A stretch of DNA of 64,000 bases from Maribacter sp. (lineage in GTDB: Bacteria > Bacteroidota > Bacteroidia > Flavobacteriales > Flavobacteriaceae), in assembly GCA_002749285.1 (NCBI GenBank), contig PDPR01000015.1, positions 61,075-125,074 on the forward strand, written 5' to 3'. The translations under genes and the position numbers were made by a program. Positions within the stretch are counted from its first letter, which is position 1. The number at the start of each line of letters is the position of its first letter. The notes beneath the pieces were generated by a model. The model was not told the origin of the DNA and made no database searches. It saw nothing but the letters and a program-made list of their open reading frames with translations. Positions 43,583 through 52,421 of the stretch are shown here, one piece after another.

Positions 43583-43786
43583 CTATCTTGGATATATGCA
43601 AAATTCCATCAGATATTGCCCATAATCAAAATCAAGGTTCGCAAACAATAAACCTCCGACTCCGGATATGCTGTTTAGCCTCCAGGACCTTTTTTTGGGA
43701 CATATATTTTTGTCATCATCAATATTCCCACAACCCACCAAAAACAAAAAGATCGCTACTAAGCTAAGATGTTTTTTTATATTCAT
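43583..43786 (-). CDS. Possible small lipoprotein
   Basis: A 67-residue open frame starting MNIKKHLSLVAIFLFLVGC, a plausible lipoprotein signal with the lipobox LVGC and Cys19, followed by an Asp-rich spacer and a short tail with no known domain. It might be a real small lipoprotein or the truncated front of a longer gene that has decayed, since it lies in a stretch with other decayed material. No promoter of the regulated type precedes it. Confidence 0.35.
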   Translation of the reverse strand: MNIKKHLSLVAIFLFLVGCGNIDDDKNICPKKRSWRLNSISGVGGLLFANLDFDYGQYLMEFCIYPR

Positions 43787-43865
43787 TCACAACTTTCGGA
43801 TAGTTGTGGCCAATTACCAATCATCAAAAATTATGTGATAACTTTAGCCCAATTTAATGTTTGAT

Positions 43866-43965
43866 CGCAGGGCGATAGCCAAAAAGGGTTTGATTCCCCG
43901 AGGCTTGCCCCGAAATAAAAGTTTTTTCGGAATCATACCCCGTACCCTTGGGTCGAGGTTGTTTA
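43866..43965 (+). repeat. Dispersed repeat copy C (intact)
   Basis: About 100 bases including GGGCGATAGCCAAAAAGGGT, the CCCCGAGGCTTGCCCCGAAA hairpin-like segment, and AAAGTTTTTTCGGAATCATA through CCCTTGGGTCGAGGTTGTTT. It is the uninterrupted form of the repeat split by the IS200-type element at 30243-30816, and shows that element to be an insertion. Confidence 0.65.
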
Positions 43966-44282
43966 TCTGGTATTAAGTGCCGATGGATGGGGAAGTACTT
44001 TTTGTGTGCGGATCACGAGTGGAGGATATGAGTGGGAAAGTGTGGAAATAGGGCTTTCCCCATAGAGGTATGATAATGGGGAACACGGATTTTTGCCTTA
44101 TGGTACGGGGCGACGTTTTGCCAAGGGTATTTTGAATATGGACTTAGGGCATTTCGTTGGATTATCGAACGTCTTTTAAAGGGATCAAAGCATATCAAAA
44201 AAACGATTCCACGGTTTTATGTAGCCTATAGGAAAAATAGATGCTTTGGAATAAATCATGGATATAGGTCCGTTACCGTTTG
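43966..44282. other. Gene-free, probably decayed stretch
   Basis: Short open frames on both strands show no family resemblance. Between repeat copy C and cbpM this probably represents degraded coding DNA, but I could not recognise a parent gene. Confidence 0.4.
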
Positions 44283-44573
44283 TTATTCATAGAAGTCTAC
44301 CTTGTTTCTTAAGGAGATGATTTCGTTCCGCATGTGCTCTATACGGTCCAATAATTGGTGGATGACCTCTATTCCCTCCAGATTGATGTTCAGGTCATTA
44401 TGTAGGCGTACTATTTTTTCGATTTTTGGGAGCTCATCAAAAGCAATATATCCGGCATCCTTTTTTTTGACGATTTCAATCAGTCCAAAATCATGCAATT
44501 GTACAATGAATTGTGTGGAAATCCCATGGCCGTGGCAAAATTCCTTTACTTCAATATAGTTAAACTGTTCCAT
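44283..44573 (-). CDS. cbpM: CbpM-like MerR-family chaperone modulator
   Basis: A 96-residue protein with a MerR-like helix-turn-helix start ([21 protein letters not shown]), the segment [20 protein letters not shown] and a C-terminal coiled coil ([18 protein letters not shown]). The order cbpA-cbpM and the length match CbpM, which binds the J domain of CbpA and inhibits it. Its start overlaps the end of the J-protein gene by 14 bases. It most likely tunes the J protein rather than regulating promoters. Confidence 0.85.
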   Translation of the reverse strand: MEQFNYIEVKEFCHGHGISTQFIVQLHDFGLIEIVKKKDAGYIAFDELPKIEKIVRLHNDLNINLEGIEVIHQLLDRIEHMRNEIISLRNKVDFYE

Positions 44574-45471
44574 CTTCAGTGGCTTTTAAATTGGCAAGCT
44601 CCTTAAAAAGTTCCTTTTCCCTGACCGATAAACCAGTGGGTGTTTTAACGTTATAGGTAATATATAGGTCACCAAACTGACCTTCTTTCTTATACACGGG
44701 AAAACCTTTGCCTTTCAGTTTTATCCGTGTTCCGCTCTGTGTCTCTGGTTTTACTTTTAGTTTGGCTTTGCCATCAAAGGTTGTTACGGTAATCTCCCCA
44801 CCTAGAACAGCAGTATATAGATCCAAATCGACTGTTCTGTACAGATTGTCACCATCGCGTTTGAATGGCGTATTGTTTTCTATGGAAAAAGTGATGAACA
44901 GGTCACCTTTGGGGCCACCATTACGTCCAGGCCCACCATGTCCCTTTATTTTTATGGTCTGCCCATTTTCTATACCGGCAGGAATGGTAATACGAATATT
45001 CTTCCCGTTGACCGTCAACGTTCTCTTGTGGGGGGTGTACACATCCTTTAAATACAATTTAAGCCCAGCATTATAGTCTTGCCCCCGATATTTGACTTTT
45101 CGGCCACCGGAAAACCCTTGGGATGTACTGCCCCCGAACATGGATTCGAAGAAATCCGAAAAGTCATGTTCCCCGAACCTGCCGGAAGTATGACCTTGTG
45201 AGCCTCTTTGTTGTTGGGCCTTTCTTGCTTTTTCTATTTCTTCCGCATGTTGCCAATCCTTTCCATATTCATCATATTTTTTTCTATTGCTTGCATTACC
45301 CAACACTTCATTGGCCTCATTGACCTGTTTGAACTTGCGTTCCGCCTCGGGGTCATTGGGGTTTACATCCGGATGGTATTTGCGGGCAAGCTTACGATAT
45401 GCTTTTTTGATATCGCTTGCGGAAGCATTTTTTGAAACACCCAGTACGCTATAATAGTCAATGTAATCCAT
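44560..45471 (-). CDS. cbpA: CbpA-type DnaJ-family co-chaperone
   Basis: A 303-residue J-domain protein lacking the zinc finger of DnaJ. The J domain occupies residues 1-70 with the HPD tripeptide at 33-35 (RKYHPDVNP). A glycine/serine-rich linker with Phe repeats follows (about 88-125), then two beta-barrel peptide-binding domains ([19 protein letters not shown] is typical). It delivers clients to DnaK in the cytoplasm; E. coli CbpA also binds DNA in stationary phase. It follows the 153-residue helical protein gene by 21 bases and overlaps cbpM, forming one operon behind the dyad at 46001. Confidence 0.93.
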   Translation of the reverse strand: MDYIDYYSVLGVSKNASASDIKKAYRKLARKYHPDVNPNDPEAERKFKQVNEANEVLGNASNRKKYDEYGKDWQHAEEIEKARKAQQQRGSQGHTSGRFGEHDFSDFFESMFGGSTSQGFSGGRKVKYRGQDYNAGLKLYLKDVYTPHKRTLTVNGKNIRITIPAGIENGQTIKIKGHGGPGRNGGPKGDLFITFSIENNTPFKRDGDNLYRTVDLDLYTAVLGGEITVTTFDGKAKLKVKPETQSGTRIKLKGKGFPVYKKEGQFGDLYITYNVKTPTGLSVREKELFKELANLKATEDGTV

Positions 45472-45492
45472 TTTCCATGTTTACTTTGTTGG

Positions 45493-45954
45493 TTAAACCG
45501 AAGGATTGTGTATTAGGTTTGGAACAGGAGGTTTTTCGCTTTGAATCACATCGTTGGCGATAATCAGGATTTCTTTTTCCACTGACACAACATCCTCTAT
45601 GAGCAATTTGATGTTCTTTTTGATCCAAGATTGTTCCTCGTGGACAGAATCAGGGTCATAGCCCGATTTCCCTTTGATAATGTCGGCCAATCGGTTCTGA
45701 TGGTCTTTCAAACGTTTTTTAAAAGACCCACAATCATAACATACATCCTGAAAGCGCATTAGGCTTTCACGGACTTCATCTAAATTCCCATTTTGTATTA
45801 TCTTATCTAGATAACGATTCAATAATTGTTGTAAAAAACGGATGTCCTTGGTCTGTACCGCCAATTCCGATTTTAATTGTTCACATTCCTGTAGGTATGT
45901 TTTCCATGTATCCCCTGTGTTCAAAATATCCAAGGAAGAAACCAATTTTCCCAT
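45493..45954 (-). CDS. Small all-helical protein of unknown function, paralogue 2
   Basis: A 153-residue soluble helical protein. It shares the family layout with the proteins at 43013 and 52533: SELAVQTKDIRFLQQLLNRY early, KDHQNRLADIIKG mid-protein and HEEQSWIKKNIKLLIEDVV late. Cys residues in DVCYDCGSF are specific to this copy and might form a small redox or metal site. First gene of the operon with cbpA and cbpM, it is expressed from the dyad promoter at 45971-46014. Function unknown; the chaperone linkage suggests a stress role. Confidence 0.75.
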   Translation of the reverse strand: MGKLVSSLDILNTGDTWKTYLQECEQLKSELAVQTKDIRFLQQLLNRYLDKIIQNGNLDEVRESLMRFQDVCYDCGSFKKRLKDHQNRLADIIKGKSGYDPDSVHEEQSWIKKNIKLLIEDVVSVEKEILIIANDVIQSEKPPVPNLIHNPSV

Positions 45955-45970
45955 AATAGACTGTTTTGAC

Positions 45971-46014
45971 CAAAGTTACCTTGATAAATGATTTTAGAAT
46001 ATGATTTTTGTCAT
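45971..46014 (-). promoter_or_regulatory. FNR-like dyad plus -7 box, helical paralogue 2/cbpA/cbpM
   Basis: ATGAT-TTTT-GTCAT at 46001-46014. On the minus strand, 22 bases on, TAACTTTG (45971-45978), identical to the box at 43505-43512. Confidence 0.7.
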
Positions 46015-46328
46015 AACCTGGGAATTGGCGACAGATTACCCTATATTATAATTTAAACGAGGCCATATTTGTCGGCGATACCAATTGTGGTGTGATTCCA
46101 TCAATAAGAAGTAAGGGAAATGTAGGGCAGGGGCAGAAAGAAATATGGGATTGGTGTTACGGTATCAATGTGGATAAGGTAGGCCATAACCTTAATATTG
46201 ACTAACTTGCTGTCCAATTCAATAAAATATCCACCCAAGAACAGCAAAAATGGATATTTTAATTGAAATTGTGTAAAGTCAGTGTGGGCTGCCACTAACA
46301 ATTAAAATACAGGACTAAACTAGACAAG
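46015..46328. other. Gene-free stretch before the response regulator
   Basis: About 310 bases without a recognisable gene on either strand. No copy of the ATGAT-N4-ATCAT dyad is seen close to the response regulator start, so that gene is probably not controlled like its neighbours. Confidence 0.5.
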
Positions 46329-47381
46329 ATGAGCAAGGTGTTATTGATAGAGGATGACCCTGTACTAAGGGACAATACGGCTGAGTTGCTGGAACTTTCA
46401 GATTATGAGATGTTTACGGCGCCTAACGGGAAGAAAGGGGTTGAGGTTGCAAAGGAGGTTTTGCCAGATATGATCATATGTGACATCATGATGCCCGAAT
46501 TGGATGGGTATGGTGTCTTGAAGCAGTTGGCAGAAGACCAAGCAACAAAGCATATACCCTTCATATTCTTATCGGCCAAAACCGAAAGAAAGGATATACG
46601 CAAAGGTATGAACCTAGGGGCTGATGATTATCTGACAAAACCTTTTGAGGAGTCCGATCTCATTAGTGCCATTGAGAGTAGATTGGCCAGGGCAGCGATT
46701 TTAAAGGAAATCCAAAGTTCAAGACCAGAGGAGGATAAGGAAATAGATCTAGGTATCTGTTCCATTCATGAATTCAAGAATTATCTGGATGACAATGGGG
46801 AGGAACTGGAATTTGCACAAGGTGAACAGATTTATCGCGAGGGGGGCAATGTGCATATGATCTACTTGATTGTGAGAGGGGCTGTAAAGACCCATAAATT
46901 GGATGAAAATGGCAAGGAACTGATTACCGCGATTTATAAAGAGGATGATTTTTTCGGGTTTTCCTCCCTGTCGATACATGAAGTCCATGAAGAAGATGCC
47001 ACTGCTATGGAAGATACCAAATTGGTTGGTGTAAACAAGGATAAATTAAGGGTTGTCTTAGAGGAAAACCATAGGCTTGCCCTGGAATTGATGCATGTAT
47101 TGGCCGAAAACCTTACCGAGGCAAAAAAGCAATTATTGGAAATGGCCTATGGCTCGGTACGTAAGAAAACAGCAAGTACCCTATTGAAGTTCGCAGATAA
47201 GCTTGAATGTGATAAACGAGGGAACATACAGATCTTACGTAGTGATTTGGCCAGCGTTGCGGGTATGGCCACAGAAACCCTGATCCGTACCCTTTCGAGC
47301 TTTAAAAAGGAAGGGCTGATCGCTATGGAAGACCATAATATAAGAATCCTGGATCGAGAATCCCTAGGCCGTATTTATTAA
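46329..47381 (+). CDS. Response regulator: receiver domain fused to a Crp/Fnr effector
   Basis: A 350-residue regulator. Residues 1-125 are a CheY-like receiver with acidic pocket EDD, phospho-acceptor Asp52 in ICDIMMPELDG, and the conserved Lys in LTKPFEE. Residues about 145-255 form a cNMP-binding barrel (EGGNVHMIYLIVRGAVKTH), and the C-terminus is a Crp-type winged helix with recognition helix MATETLIRTLSSFKKEG, which keeps the Glu and Arg spaced as in FNR and CRP. No histidine kinase or cysteine cluster for iron-sulfur is present. It sits in the middle of a set of promoters bearing FNR-like dyads, so it is the leading local candidate to control them. The activating signal is not evident. 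Confidence 0.92.
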   Translation: MSKVLLIEDDPVLRDNTAELLELSDYEMFTAPNGKKGVEVAKEVLPDMIICDIMMPELDGYGVLKQLAEDQATKHIPFIFLSAKTERKDIRKGMNLGADDYLTKPFEESDLISAIESRLARAAILKEIQSSRPEEDKEIDLGICSIHEFKNYLDDNGEELEFAQGEQIYREGGNVHMIYLIVRGAVKTHKLDENGKELITAIYKEDDFFGFSSLSIHEVHEEDATAMEDTKLVGVNKDKLRVVLEENHRLALELMHVLAENLTEAKKQLLEMAYGSVRKKTASTLLKFADKLECDKRGNIQILRSDLASVAGMATETLIRTLSSFKKEGLIAMEDHNIRILDRESLGRIY

Positions 47382-47402
47382 AGTGTATTGGGAAGACCGT
47401 AT

Positions 47403-47446
47403 ATGATACTGGTCATGGGCCGATCGGGGTCGACAACCTGATTTCA
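47403..47446 (+). promoter_or_regulatory. FNR-like dyad, second Usp gene
   Basis: ATGAT-ACTG-GTCAT at 47403-47416. The expected -7 position 22 bases on reads TGATTTCA, a weak match. Distance from dyad to start codon (63 bases) equals that of the hibernation factor gene (61), supporting a functional site. Confidence 0.5.
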
Positions 47447-47479
47447 AGGTTTACACAAAAACACATATAGATAGATAGA

Positions 47480-48319
47480 ATGATGCATATTTTAATCCCG
47501 ACCGATTTTTCCGAAAACGCATGGAATGCCCTTAGCTATGGGGCTCAATTATATAAGGACGTTCAATGCACTTTCCACTTGCTGCATATCAACCCTATTC
47601 CGGCCTATACGGAAGCAGGGACATCTGTGCGGATTTCCTCTAAAATGGAGGAAGGGAATATTTTGATCGAAAGTAGGGCCAGTCTGGAAAGATTATTATT
47701 CAAGATTGAAAAAGTAGATACCAACCCCAAACATTCCTATACGACCATTTCCTTACGCAATTTTTTTATCGAGGCGATTGAAGACGAAGTTAAGAGCAGG
47801 GGAATAGATTTGATCATCATGGGAACAAAAGGGGCTTCGGGCTTAAAAAAGGCAACCTTGGGCAGCAATACGGGCAATGTGGTTACCAAAGTCAAATGCC
47901 CACTTTTGGCCGTGCCGGAAAATACCGTTTACAAAAGACCTAGGGAAATAGCTTTTCCTACGGATTATCATTTGGGTTATGACCTTAATGTACTCGATAC
48001 CCTTGTAAAAATGGTCAACTTGAATAAATCGGGCTTGCGCATACTGCATATTTCAAAAAAAGGGGAGGGGTTAAGTGGTGGACAATTGAGGAACAAGGAA
48101 TTTTTAGATGATTACCTACAGGGTGTCGAACATAGTTTCCACTCGCTGACAGGTGGGAATCTAGAGGCTTCGATCCAATGTTTTACAGAATCAAGGGATA
48201 TAGATATGATTACCATGGTGGCCAAGAACCTTAATTTTTTCCAACGTATTCTATTTAGACCAAAAGTGGAGCGGATCAGTTATCATACTGATATTCCTTT
48301 TTTGGTACTTCATGGGTGA
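47480..48319 (+). CDS. Universal stress protein, tandem UspA domains (second of five)
   Basis: A 279-residue two-domain UspA protein starting MMHILIPTDFSENAW (the second Met, 47483, may be the true start). The ATP-binding pattern is kept in the first domain (MGTKGASGLKKATLGSNTG), while the second domain (ITMVAKNLNFFQRILFRPKVE) has lost the glycines, so probably only one nucleotide site remains. It lies alone behind its own dyad and ends three bases from the convergent thioredoxin gene. Confidence 0.92.
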   Translation: MMHILIPTDFSENAWNALSYGAQLYKDVQCTFHLLHINPIPAYTEAGTSVRISSKMEEGNILIESRASLERLLFKIEKVDTNPKHSYTTISLRNFFIEAIEDEVKSRGIDLIIMGTKGASGLKKATLGSNTGNVVTKVKCPLLAVPENTVYKRPREIAFPTDYHLGYDLNVLDTLVKMVNLNKSGLRILHISKKGEGLSGGQLRNKEFLDDYLQGVEHSFHSLTGGNLEASIQCFTESRDIDMITMVAKNLNFFQRILFRPKVERISYHTDIPFLVLHG

Positions 48320-48322
48320 TTT

Positions 48323-48628
48323 TCACAATTGGCTTTTTGATCGTACCATTTGTACGATATCCCTTTTTTGGAGCACACCCGATTGCCGCCATAATTGTTT
48401 GCCCTCCTTGAAGAGGATCATGGTAGGCACGCCCTTGACTTGGTGTTGGGAAGCTATTGATGGATTTTTGTCCACATCAATCTTAACAATCCTGACAGCA
48501 TCGCCTAATTCGTTTTTCACCTCCTTGAGAATCGGGGCCAGCATTTTGCAAGGGCCGCACCAATCGGCGAAAAAATCAACAAGTACCGGGGTTTTTGAAC
48601 CGATGATATCTTTAAAACTACTTTTCAT
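48323..48628 (-). CDS. Thioredoxin with classical CGPC site
   Basis: A 101-residue cytoplasmic thioredoxin: VLVDFFADWCGPCKMLAPIL with Cys24 and Cys27, and cis-proline loop KGVPTMILFKEG. Length is minimal but complete. It shares one FNR-like dyad with the divergent Usp gene cluster, so it belongs to the same regulon rather than being the housekeeping thioredoxin. A likely job is keeping protein thiols reduced in stressed or oxygen-limited cells. It converges with the second Usp gene across three bases. Confidence 0.93.
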   Translation of the reverse strand: MKSSFKDIIGSKTPVLVDFFADWCGPCKMLAPILKEVKNELGDAVRIVKIDVDKNPSIASQHQVKGVPTMILFKEGKQLWRQSGVLQKRDIVQMVRSKSQL

Positions 48629-48656
48629 ATTATATTATGATGATGATTCAACACTG

Positions 48657-48730
48657 CAAAGTAATATAAAGGACAAAATTACCCAACTGATTAATGTCAT
48701 GGTTTTTAATTTTGTTAAAAGTTAAATTTG
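48657..48730. promoter_or_regulatory. Single FNR-like dyad serving two divergent promoters
   Basis: The dyad CTGAT-TAAT-GTCAT lies at 48687-48700. Rightward, 22 bases on, TAAATTTG (48723-48730) is an exact -7 box for the Usp genes. Leftward, 22 bases on, TTACTTTG on the minus strand (48657-48664) differs from the consensus at one position and would serve the thioredoxin gene. Confidence 0.7.
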
Positions 48731-48754
48731 ATGAAACCAAAAACACCTTGTGCC

Positions 48755-49600
48755 ATGAGAAAGATATTGGTTCCGACCGATTTTTCAGATAATGCCTTTA
48801 ATGCCCTGAAATATGCCTGCCAAGTATTCAAATACGAGGAATGTGAGATTTTCATTATGCATGCCTATGCCGATGAGGTCTACCAACAAGGAGATCTGAC
48901 AAAAAGAAGCCTTTTGGATGAACTTAAGGAAAGAACATTCAGGGAATCGGAAGAAAAACTTAACGGGATATTGAATAAAATAAATCATGAAAACCCAAAC
49001 CCACATCACAAGTATAAACCAATATCCATTTTTGGCTCCCTGATCGATGAGGTCAATGACTTGGTGAACCTGGAGGATATGGATATTGTCGTAATGGCGA
49101 CAAGAGGGGAGACCAACAATCGTAGCCTAACCTTTGGGAGCAATACATTGCAGGTGCTAAAGTATATAAGTTGCCCGGTTCTGGCCATACCCGAGGGATA
49201 TACCTATCATGCGCCAAAAGAGGTGCTTTTTCCGACCAATTACCTGGTGCCTTACAAAAGGCGGGAATTGAAGTTGCTGTGTGAAATGTCGGGTTCCTTT
49301 AGGTCGACCATACACATGCTTTATATCGATCCCATAAAAAAACTCACACTTAGGCAAGAGGATAACCAGCGATTCCTTAAAGAGTGCCTTCCCAAAGCCA
49401 CGTTGGTATTCGAGACAACCGTAGGGAAAGATAAGACCGTTGCCATTACCAAGTACATTGTACATAAAAATATCGATATGTTGGTCTTGGTCAATACCAG
49501 ACATTCATTTATGGAGGATATGCTGACAAAATCAACTTTGGACAAAATCGGATTACATATCAAGATTCCGTTTTTGGTGATGCAGAATCTGTTCAGATAA
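48755..49600 (+). CDS. Universal stress protein, tandem UspA domains (third of five)
   Basis: A 281-residue two-domain UspA protein, MRKILVPTDFSDNAFNALKY. An in-frame ATG at 48731 would add eight residues, but it directly follows the predicted -7 box (48723-48730), so it would lie upstream of the transcript start; the start at 48755 also aligns with the paralogues. The first domain keeps most of the nucleotide loop (MATRGETNNRSLTFGSNTLQ), the second has lost it. It is the first of three Usp genes in one operon driven by the dyad at 48687. Confidence 0.92.
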   Translation: MRKILVPTDFSDNAFNALKYACQVFKYEECEIFIMHAYADEVYQQGDLTKRSLLDELKERTFRESEEKLNGILNKINHENPNPHHKYKPISIFGSLIDEVNDLVNLEDMDIVVMATRGETNNRSLTFGSNTLQVLKYISCPVLAIPEGYTYHAPKEVLFPTNYLVPYKRRELKLLCEMSGSFRSTIHMLYIDPIKKLTLRQEDNQRFLKECLPKATLVFETTVGKDKTVAITKYIVHKNIDMLVLVNTRHSFMEDMLTKSTLDKIGLHIKIPFLVMQNLFR

Positions 49601-49617
49601 CCTTAAACAAAAGTAAA

Positions 49618-50466
49618 ATGAAACGTATAATCCTACCCACCGATTTTTCAGAAAACGCCTATAACGCTATACGTTATGCCATTCTCCTTTTTAAGGACGT
49701 AGAGTGTACATTTTACCTTTTGCATACATATACACCAGCCATTTATCAGGCAGAATATGTATTGCACAGCCCTGGTCAAATTGGTTTGGGTGATGTTTAC
49801 CAAGAAGATTCATTGGCCCAATTGAACACATTGAAGAAGAAATTGGTTTCGGAGTTCAATAATAGGAAACACACTTTCATCGTTCATTCGGCCTTTAATA
49901 CCTTGATCGAGGAAATAGTGGAGACGTCCAAGAGGGAAGATGCCGATTTGGTGGTCATGGGCACTCAAGGAGCCACAGGGGCCAAAGAGATTCTCATCGG
50001 CACCAATACTGTCCATGTAATAAAAAGAGGCTGTTGCCCAATTTTGGCCATACCCCCTGGTTTTGAATTTGAGGAGCCTAAGGAAATATTGTTCCCCACC
50101 GATTTCGAAATCGATTATCAGCATGGGCAATTAAAGGAAATAATGCAATTGGCCGAACTCCATAATTCAAATATCCAGATAATGCATGTGTCCTCGGGAT
50201 ATGACCTGACCAGTTCCCAATTACAGAATAGGACTAAATTGGATGGTATTCTGGGGAAAATACCACACCTGTTCCATGAAGAGCCCAACCAAGGCATTAT
50301 GACGGCGATCGATACTTTTCAAAAAAAGGCGAAAATCAATATATTGGCTATGATCCAAAATCGCCATACTTTTTTAGAACGATTGTTCATAGAACCAATA
50401 ATCAAGAAATTAGGGTTTCATGAGACCATTCCATTTTTGGTAATTCCACCACATCAAAAAAAATAA
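49618..50466 (+). CDS. Universal stress protein, tandem UspA domains (fourth of five)
   Basis: A 282-residue two-domain UspA protein starting MKRIILPTDFSENAYNAIRY. The ATP-binding pattern is intact in domain one (MGTQGATGAKEILIGTNTV) and absent from domain two. It follows the previous Usp gene by 17 bases and the next begins 6 bases after its stop, so the three form one transcript. Divergence between the copies is too great for recent duplication. Confidence 0.92.
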   Translation: MKRIILPTDFSENAYNAIRYAILLFKDVECTFYLLHTYTPAIYQAEYVLHSPGQIGLGDVYQEDSLAQLNTLKKKLVSEFNNRKHTFIVHSAFNTLIEEIVETSKREDADLVVMGTQGATGAKEILIGTNTVHVIKRGCCPILAIPPGFEFEEPKEILFPTDFEIDYQHGQLKEIMQLAELHNSNIQIMHVSSGYDLTSSQLQNRTKLDGILGKIPHLFHEEPNQGIMTAIDTFQKKAKINILAMIQNRHTFLERLFIEPIIKKLGFHETIPFLVIPPHQKK

Positions 50467-50472
50467 TTGACC

Positions 50473-51333
50473 ATGCGAAATATTTTAATTCCAACGGATT
50501 TTTCAGATGATGCCTACAATGCCCTTTTTTATGCATCAAAGCTTTTTAAGTCCAAGACCTGCAATTTTTATCTTTTGAATGCTTATAGTGGGAGTACCCC
50601 ATTATCTGGTGGAAACACAGATGTAGTCGATGGTAAAGTGCACCGTAAAGGATTGCTAGGGCAACTTAAGAATGAATCCCATGAAAAACTGGAACGTACT
50701 TTCCATAGAATCAATTTAGATCATAAGCGGCCTAATCATACATATAAATTGATTCCAATGAAAAAAGATCTGACCGAAGCGGTTTCCGAGACCATAGATG
50801 AGTATGGTATAGACCTTGTGGTCATGGGAAATAAAGGAGGGTCCAATGGTCTGGGGGTTTATTTGGGGAGTAGTACCACCAAAATTTTGGCAACGATCAA
50901 GAATTGTCCTGTTTTGGCCGTGCCTATGAATGCCGATTTTCAGATACCATATGAAATCGCATTTGCCACCGATTACAAAAGGCCCTACACTACCAAGGTA
51001 CTTGACCCTATAAAATCAATGGCGAAACATTGCGGATCGGCCATACGTATATTGCATATTAACGAGGAGGAGCGTTTGTCAAAAGCCCAGAAAAGCAATC
51101 TGGAAACATTGGAGGCCTATTTGGACACTATCCCGAATTCGGTTCATTGGATGCCCAATTTCACAAGTAAGACCAAGGCCATACAGGTTTTCTTGGATGA
51201 GTTGGGCATAGGAATGCTAGCAATAGTTAACTATGAACATGGATTTTTGGAAAAATTATTGAAAGAGCCTATTATTAAAAAATTGGCATTCAATATCGAT
51301 ATCCCTTTCTTGGTAATACCGGATAAGTCCTGA
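50473..51333 (+). CDS. Universal stress protein, tandem UspA domains (fifth of five)
   Basis: A 286-residue two-domain UspA protein starting MRNILIPTDFSDDAYNALFY. A TTG two codons upstream (50467) abuts the previous stop but is less likely than the ATG at 50473. The first domain has the nucleotide-loop pattern in a modified form (MGNKGGSNGLGVYLGSSTTK); the second is degenerate. Last gene of the three-gene Usp operon. Confidence 0.92.
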   Translation: MRNILIPTDFSDDAYNALFYASKLFKSKTCNFYLLNAYSGSTPLSGGNTDVVDGKVHRKGLLGQLKNESHEKLERTFHRINLDHKRPNHTYKLIPMKKDLTEAVSETIDEYGIDLVVMGNKGGSNGLGVYLGSSTTKILATIKNCPVLAVPMNADFQIPYEIAFATDYKRPYTTKVLDPIKSMAKHCGSAIRILHINEEERLSKAQKSNLETLEAYLDTIPNSVHWMPNFTSKTKAIQVFLDELGIGMLAIVNYEHGFLEKLLKEPIIKKLAFNIDIPFLVIPDKS

Positions 51334-51502
51334 TCTTTGTCATTGTACGATGGGACACGAATAAAAAAACCAAAGACCACTTGGGAACATGCTTTACAAA
51401 CAGATCGTAAACCATGAGAATAGTATTGGTGGGATATTCGAATATGCTAGAGGGTATTATGAAAAAAACAAGCCCAATAGATAATCAGTGGTAACGACCT
51501 GG

Positions 51503-52210
51503 TCATGAGGTTATGAGTATTTTCTCCAATGTCTCTTTATGCGATCTGCTCATGGGTAATTTTGTGCCGGCGATCTCTACCTTGGTACTACTCCAATTAT
51601 CAATTTTTTTAGTGTTCACAATATAAGATTTGTGTATTCTAATGAATTCTTTTTCAGGTACTTGTGCCAAGAAAGCTTTCATTGTTGAGAGGACGGTATA
51701 ATTATCCCCGGTCGTCGTCACTATTTTAATATAATCGCCTAAAGCCTCGACCCATTTAATGGTGTTCATATATATTTTCTTCTTTTGAAGATTAACATTC
51801 ACGCATATAAAATCTTGGTTTTCATTGGCTTTTCTTATTTGGTTATGTGTTTTGACCACTCGGCCTATGGCAGTTGTAAAACGGGCCTTGTCAATTGGTT
51901 TTTGCAGATAATCGGTGATATTAGGATATTCAAATGCTTTTAGCGCATAATCACTTTTATCTGAAATGAGGATAATCTGTGGGGGGGTCTCTAAAGAATC
52001 AAGTAGGTCAAAACCGTTTACGACAGGCATTTCGACATCAAGTAAGATCAAATCTACCTTGTTTTTCCGAATGGCGTTCAAGGCGAGTATGCCATTTGAA
52101 TAATCACCCAGGACATTTAATCGGGGGTGTTCCTTGGCGAATCTGGTAATTACCGCCCTTTGGGTGTCAGAATCTTCAACTACTATGGTTTTTAGGGTTT
52201 TATGGGTCAT
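51503..52210 (-). CDS. LytTR-family response regulator
   Basis: A 235-residue two-domain regulator. Residues 1-120 are a receiver with phospho-acceptor Asp58 in LILLDVEMPVVNGFD and the Lys of LQKPIDK; residues about 140-233 form a LytTR DNA-binding domain (WVEALGDYIKIVTTTGDNY, FIRIHKSYIVNTKKI). No cognate histidine kinase is next to it, so its signal is unknown. No FNR-like dyad lies directly upstream. It faces the helical paralogue 3 gene across about 320 bases. Confidence 0.93.
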   Translation of the reverse strand: MTHKTLKTIVVEDSDTQRAVITRFAKEHPRLNVLGDYSNGILALNAIRKNKVDLILLDVEMPVVNGFDLLDSLETPPQIILISDKSDYALKAFEYPNITDYLQKPIDKARFTTAIGRVVKTHNQIRKANENQDFICVNVNLQKKKIYMNTIKWVEALGDYIKIVTTTGDNYTVLSTMKAFLAQVPEKEFIRIHKSYIVNTKKIDNWSSTKVEIAGTKLPMSRSHKETLEKILITS

Positions 52211-52421
52211 TTAGGGATCTTTTATCACACCGTTATGCTCTATTTCCGACTTTATTAGCTGCCGTTTTATAATTCGGAAAATCGATTAAAGATACGAATC
52301 TAGACAAATTTGGCAAGCTTCAAAAATATGGGGACAAAAAACAGGCTTGTAGTATTAAAATTACATGTTAGGTTATATAAGGAAAATCCTCGTATTCAAT
52401 AATCGGACATTGTCGTCATGA

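Noticed and set aside
48731..48754. ATG at 48731 as the start of the third Usp gene
   Set aside because: It immediately follows the predicted -7 box, so it would lie before the transcript start; the paralogues align with the ATG at 48755.
47480..51333. Tandem Usp genes as an assembly duplication
   Set aside because: The copies differ throughout in sequence and in which nucleotide loop is kept, so they are old paralogues.
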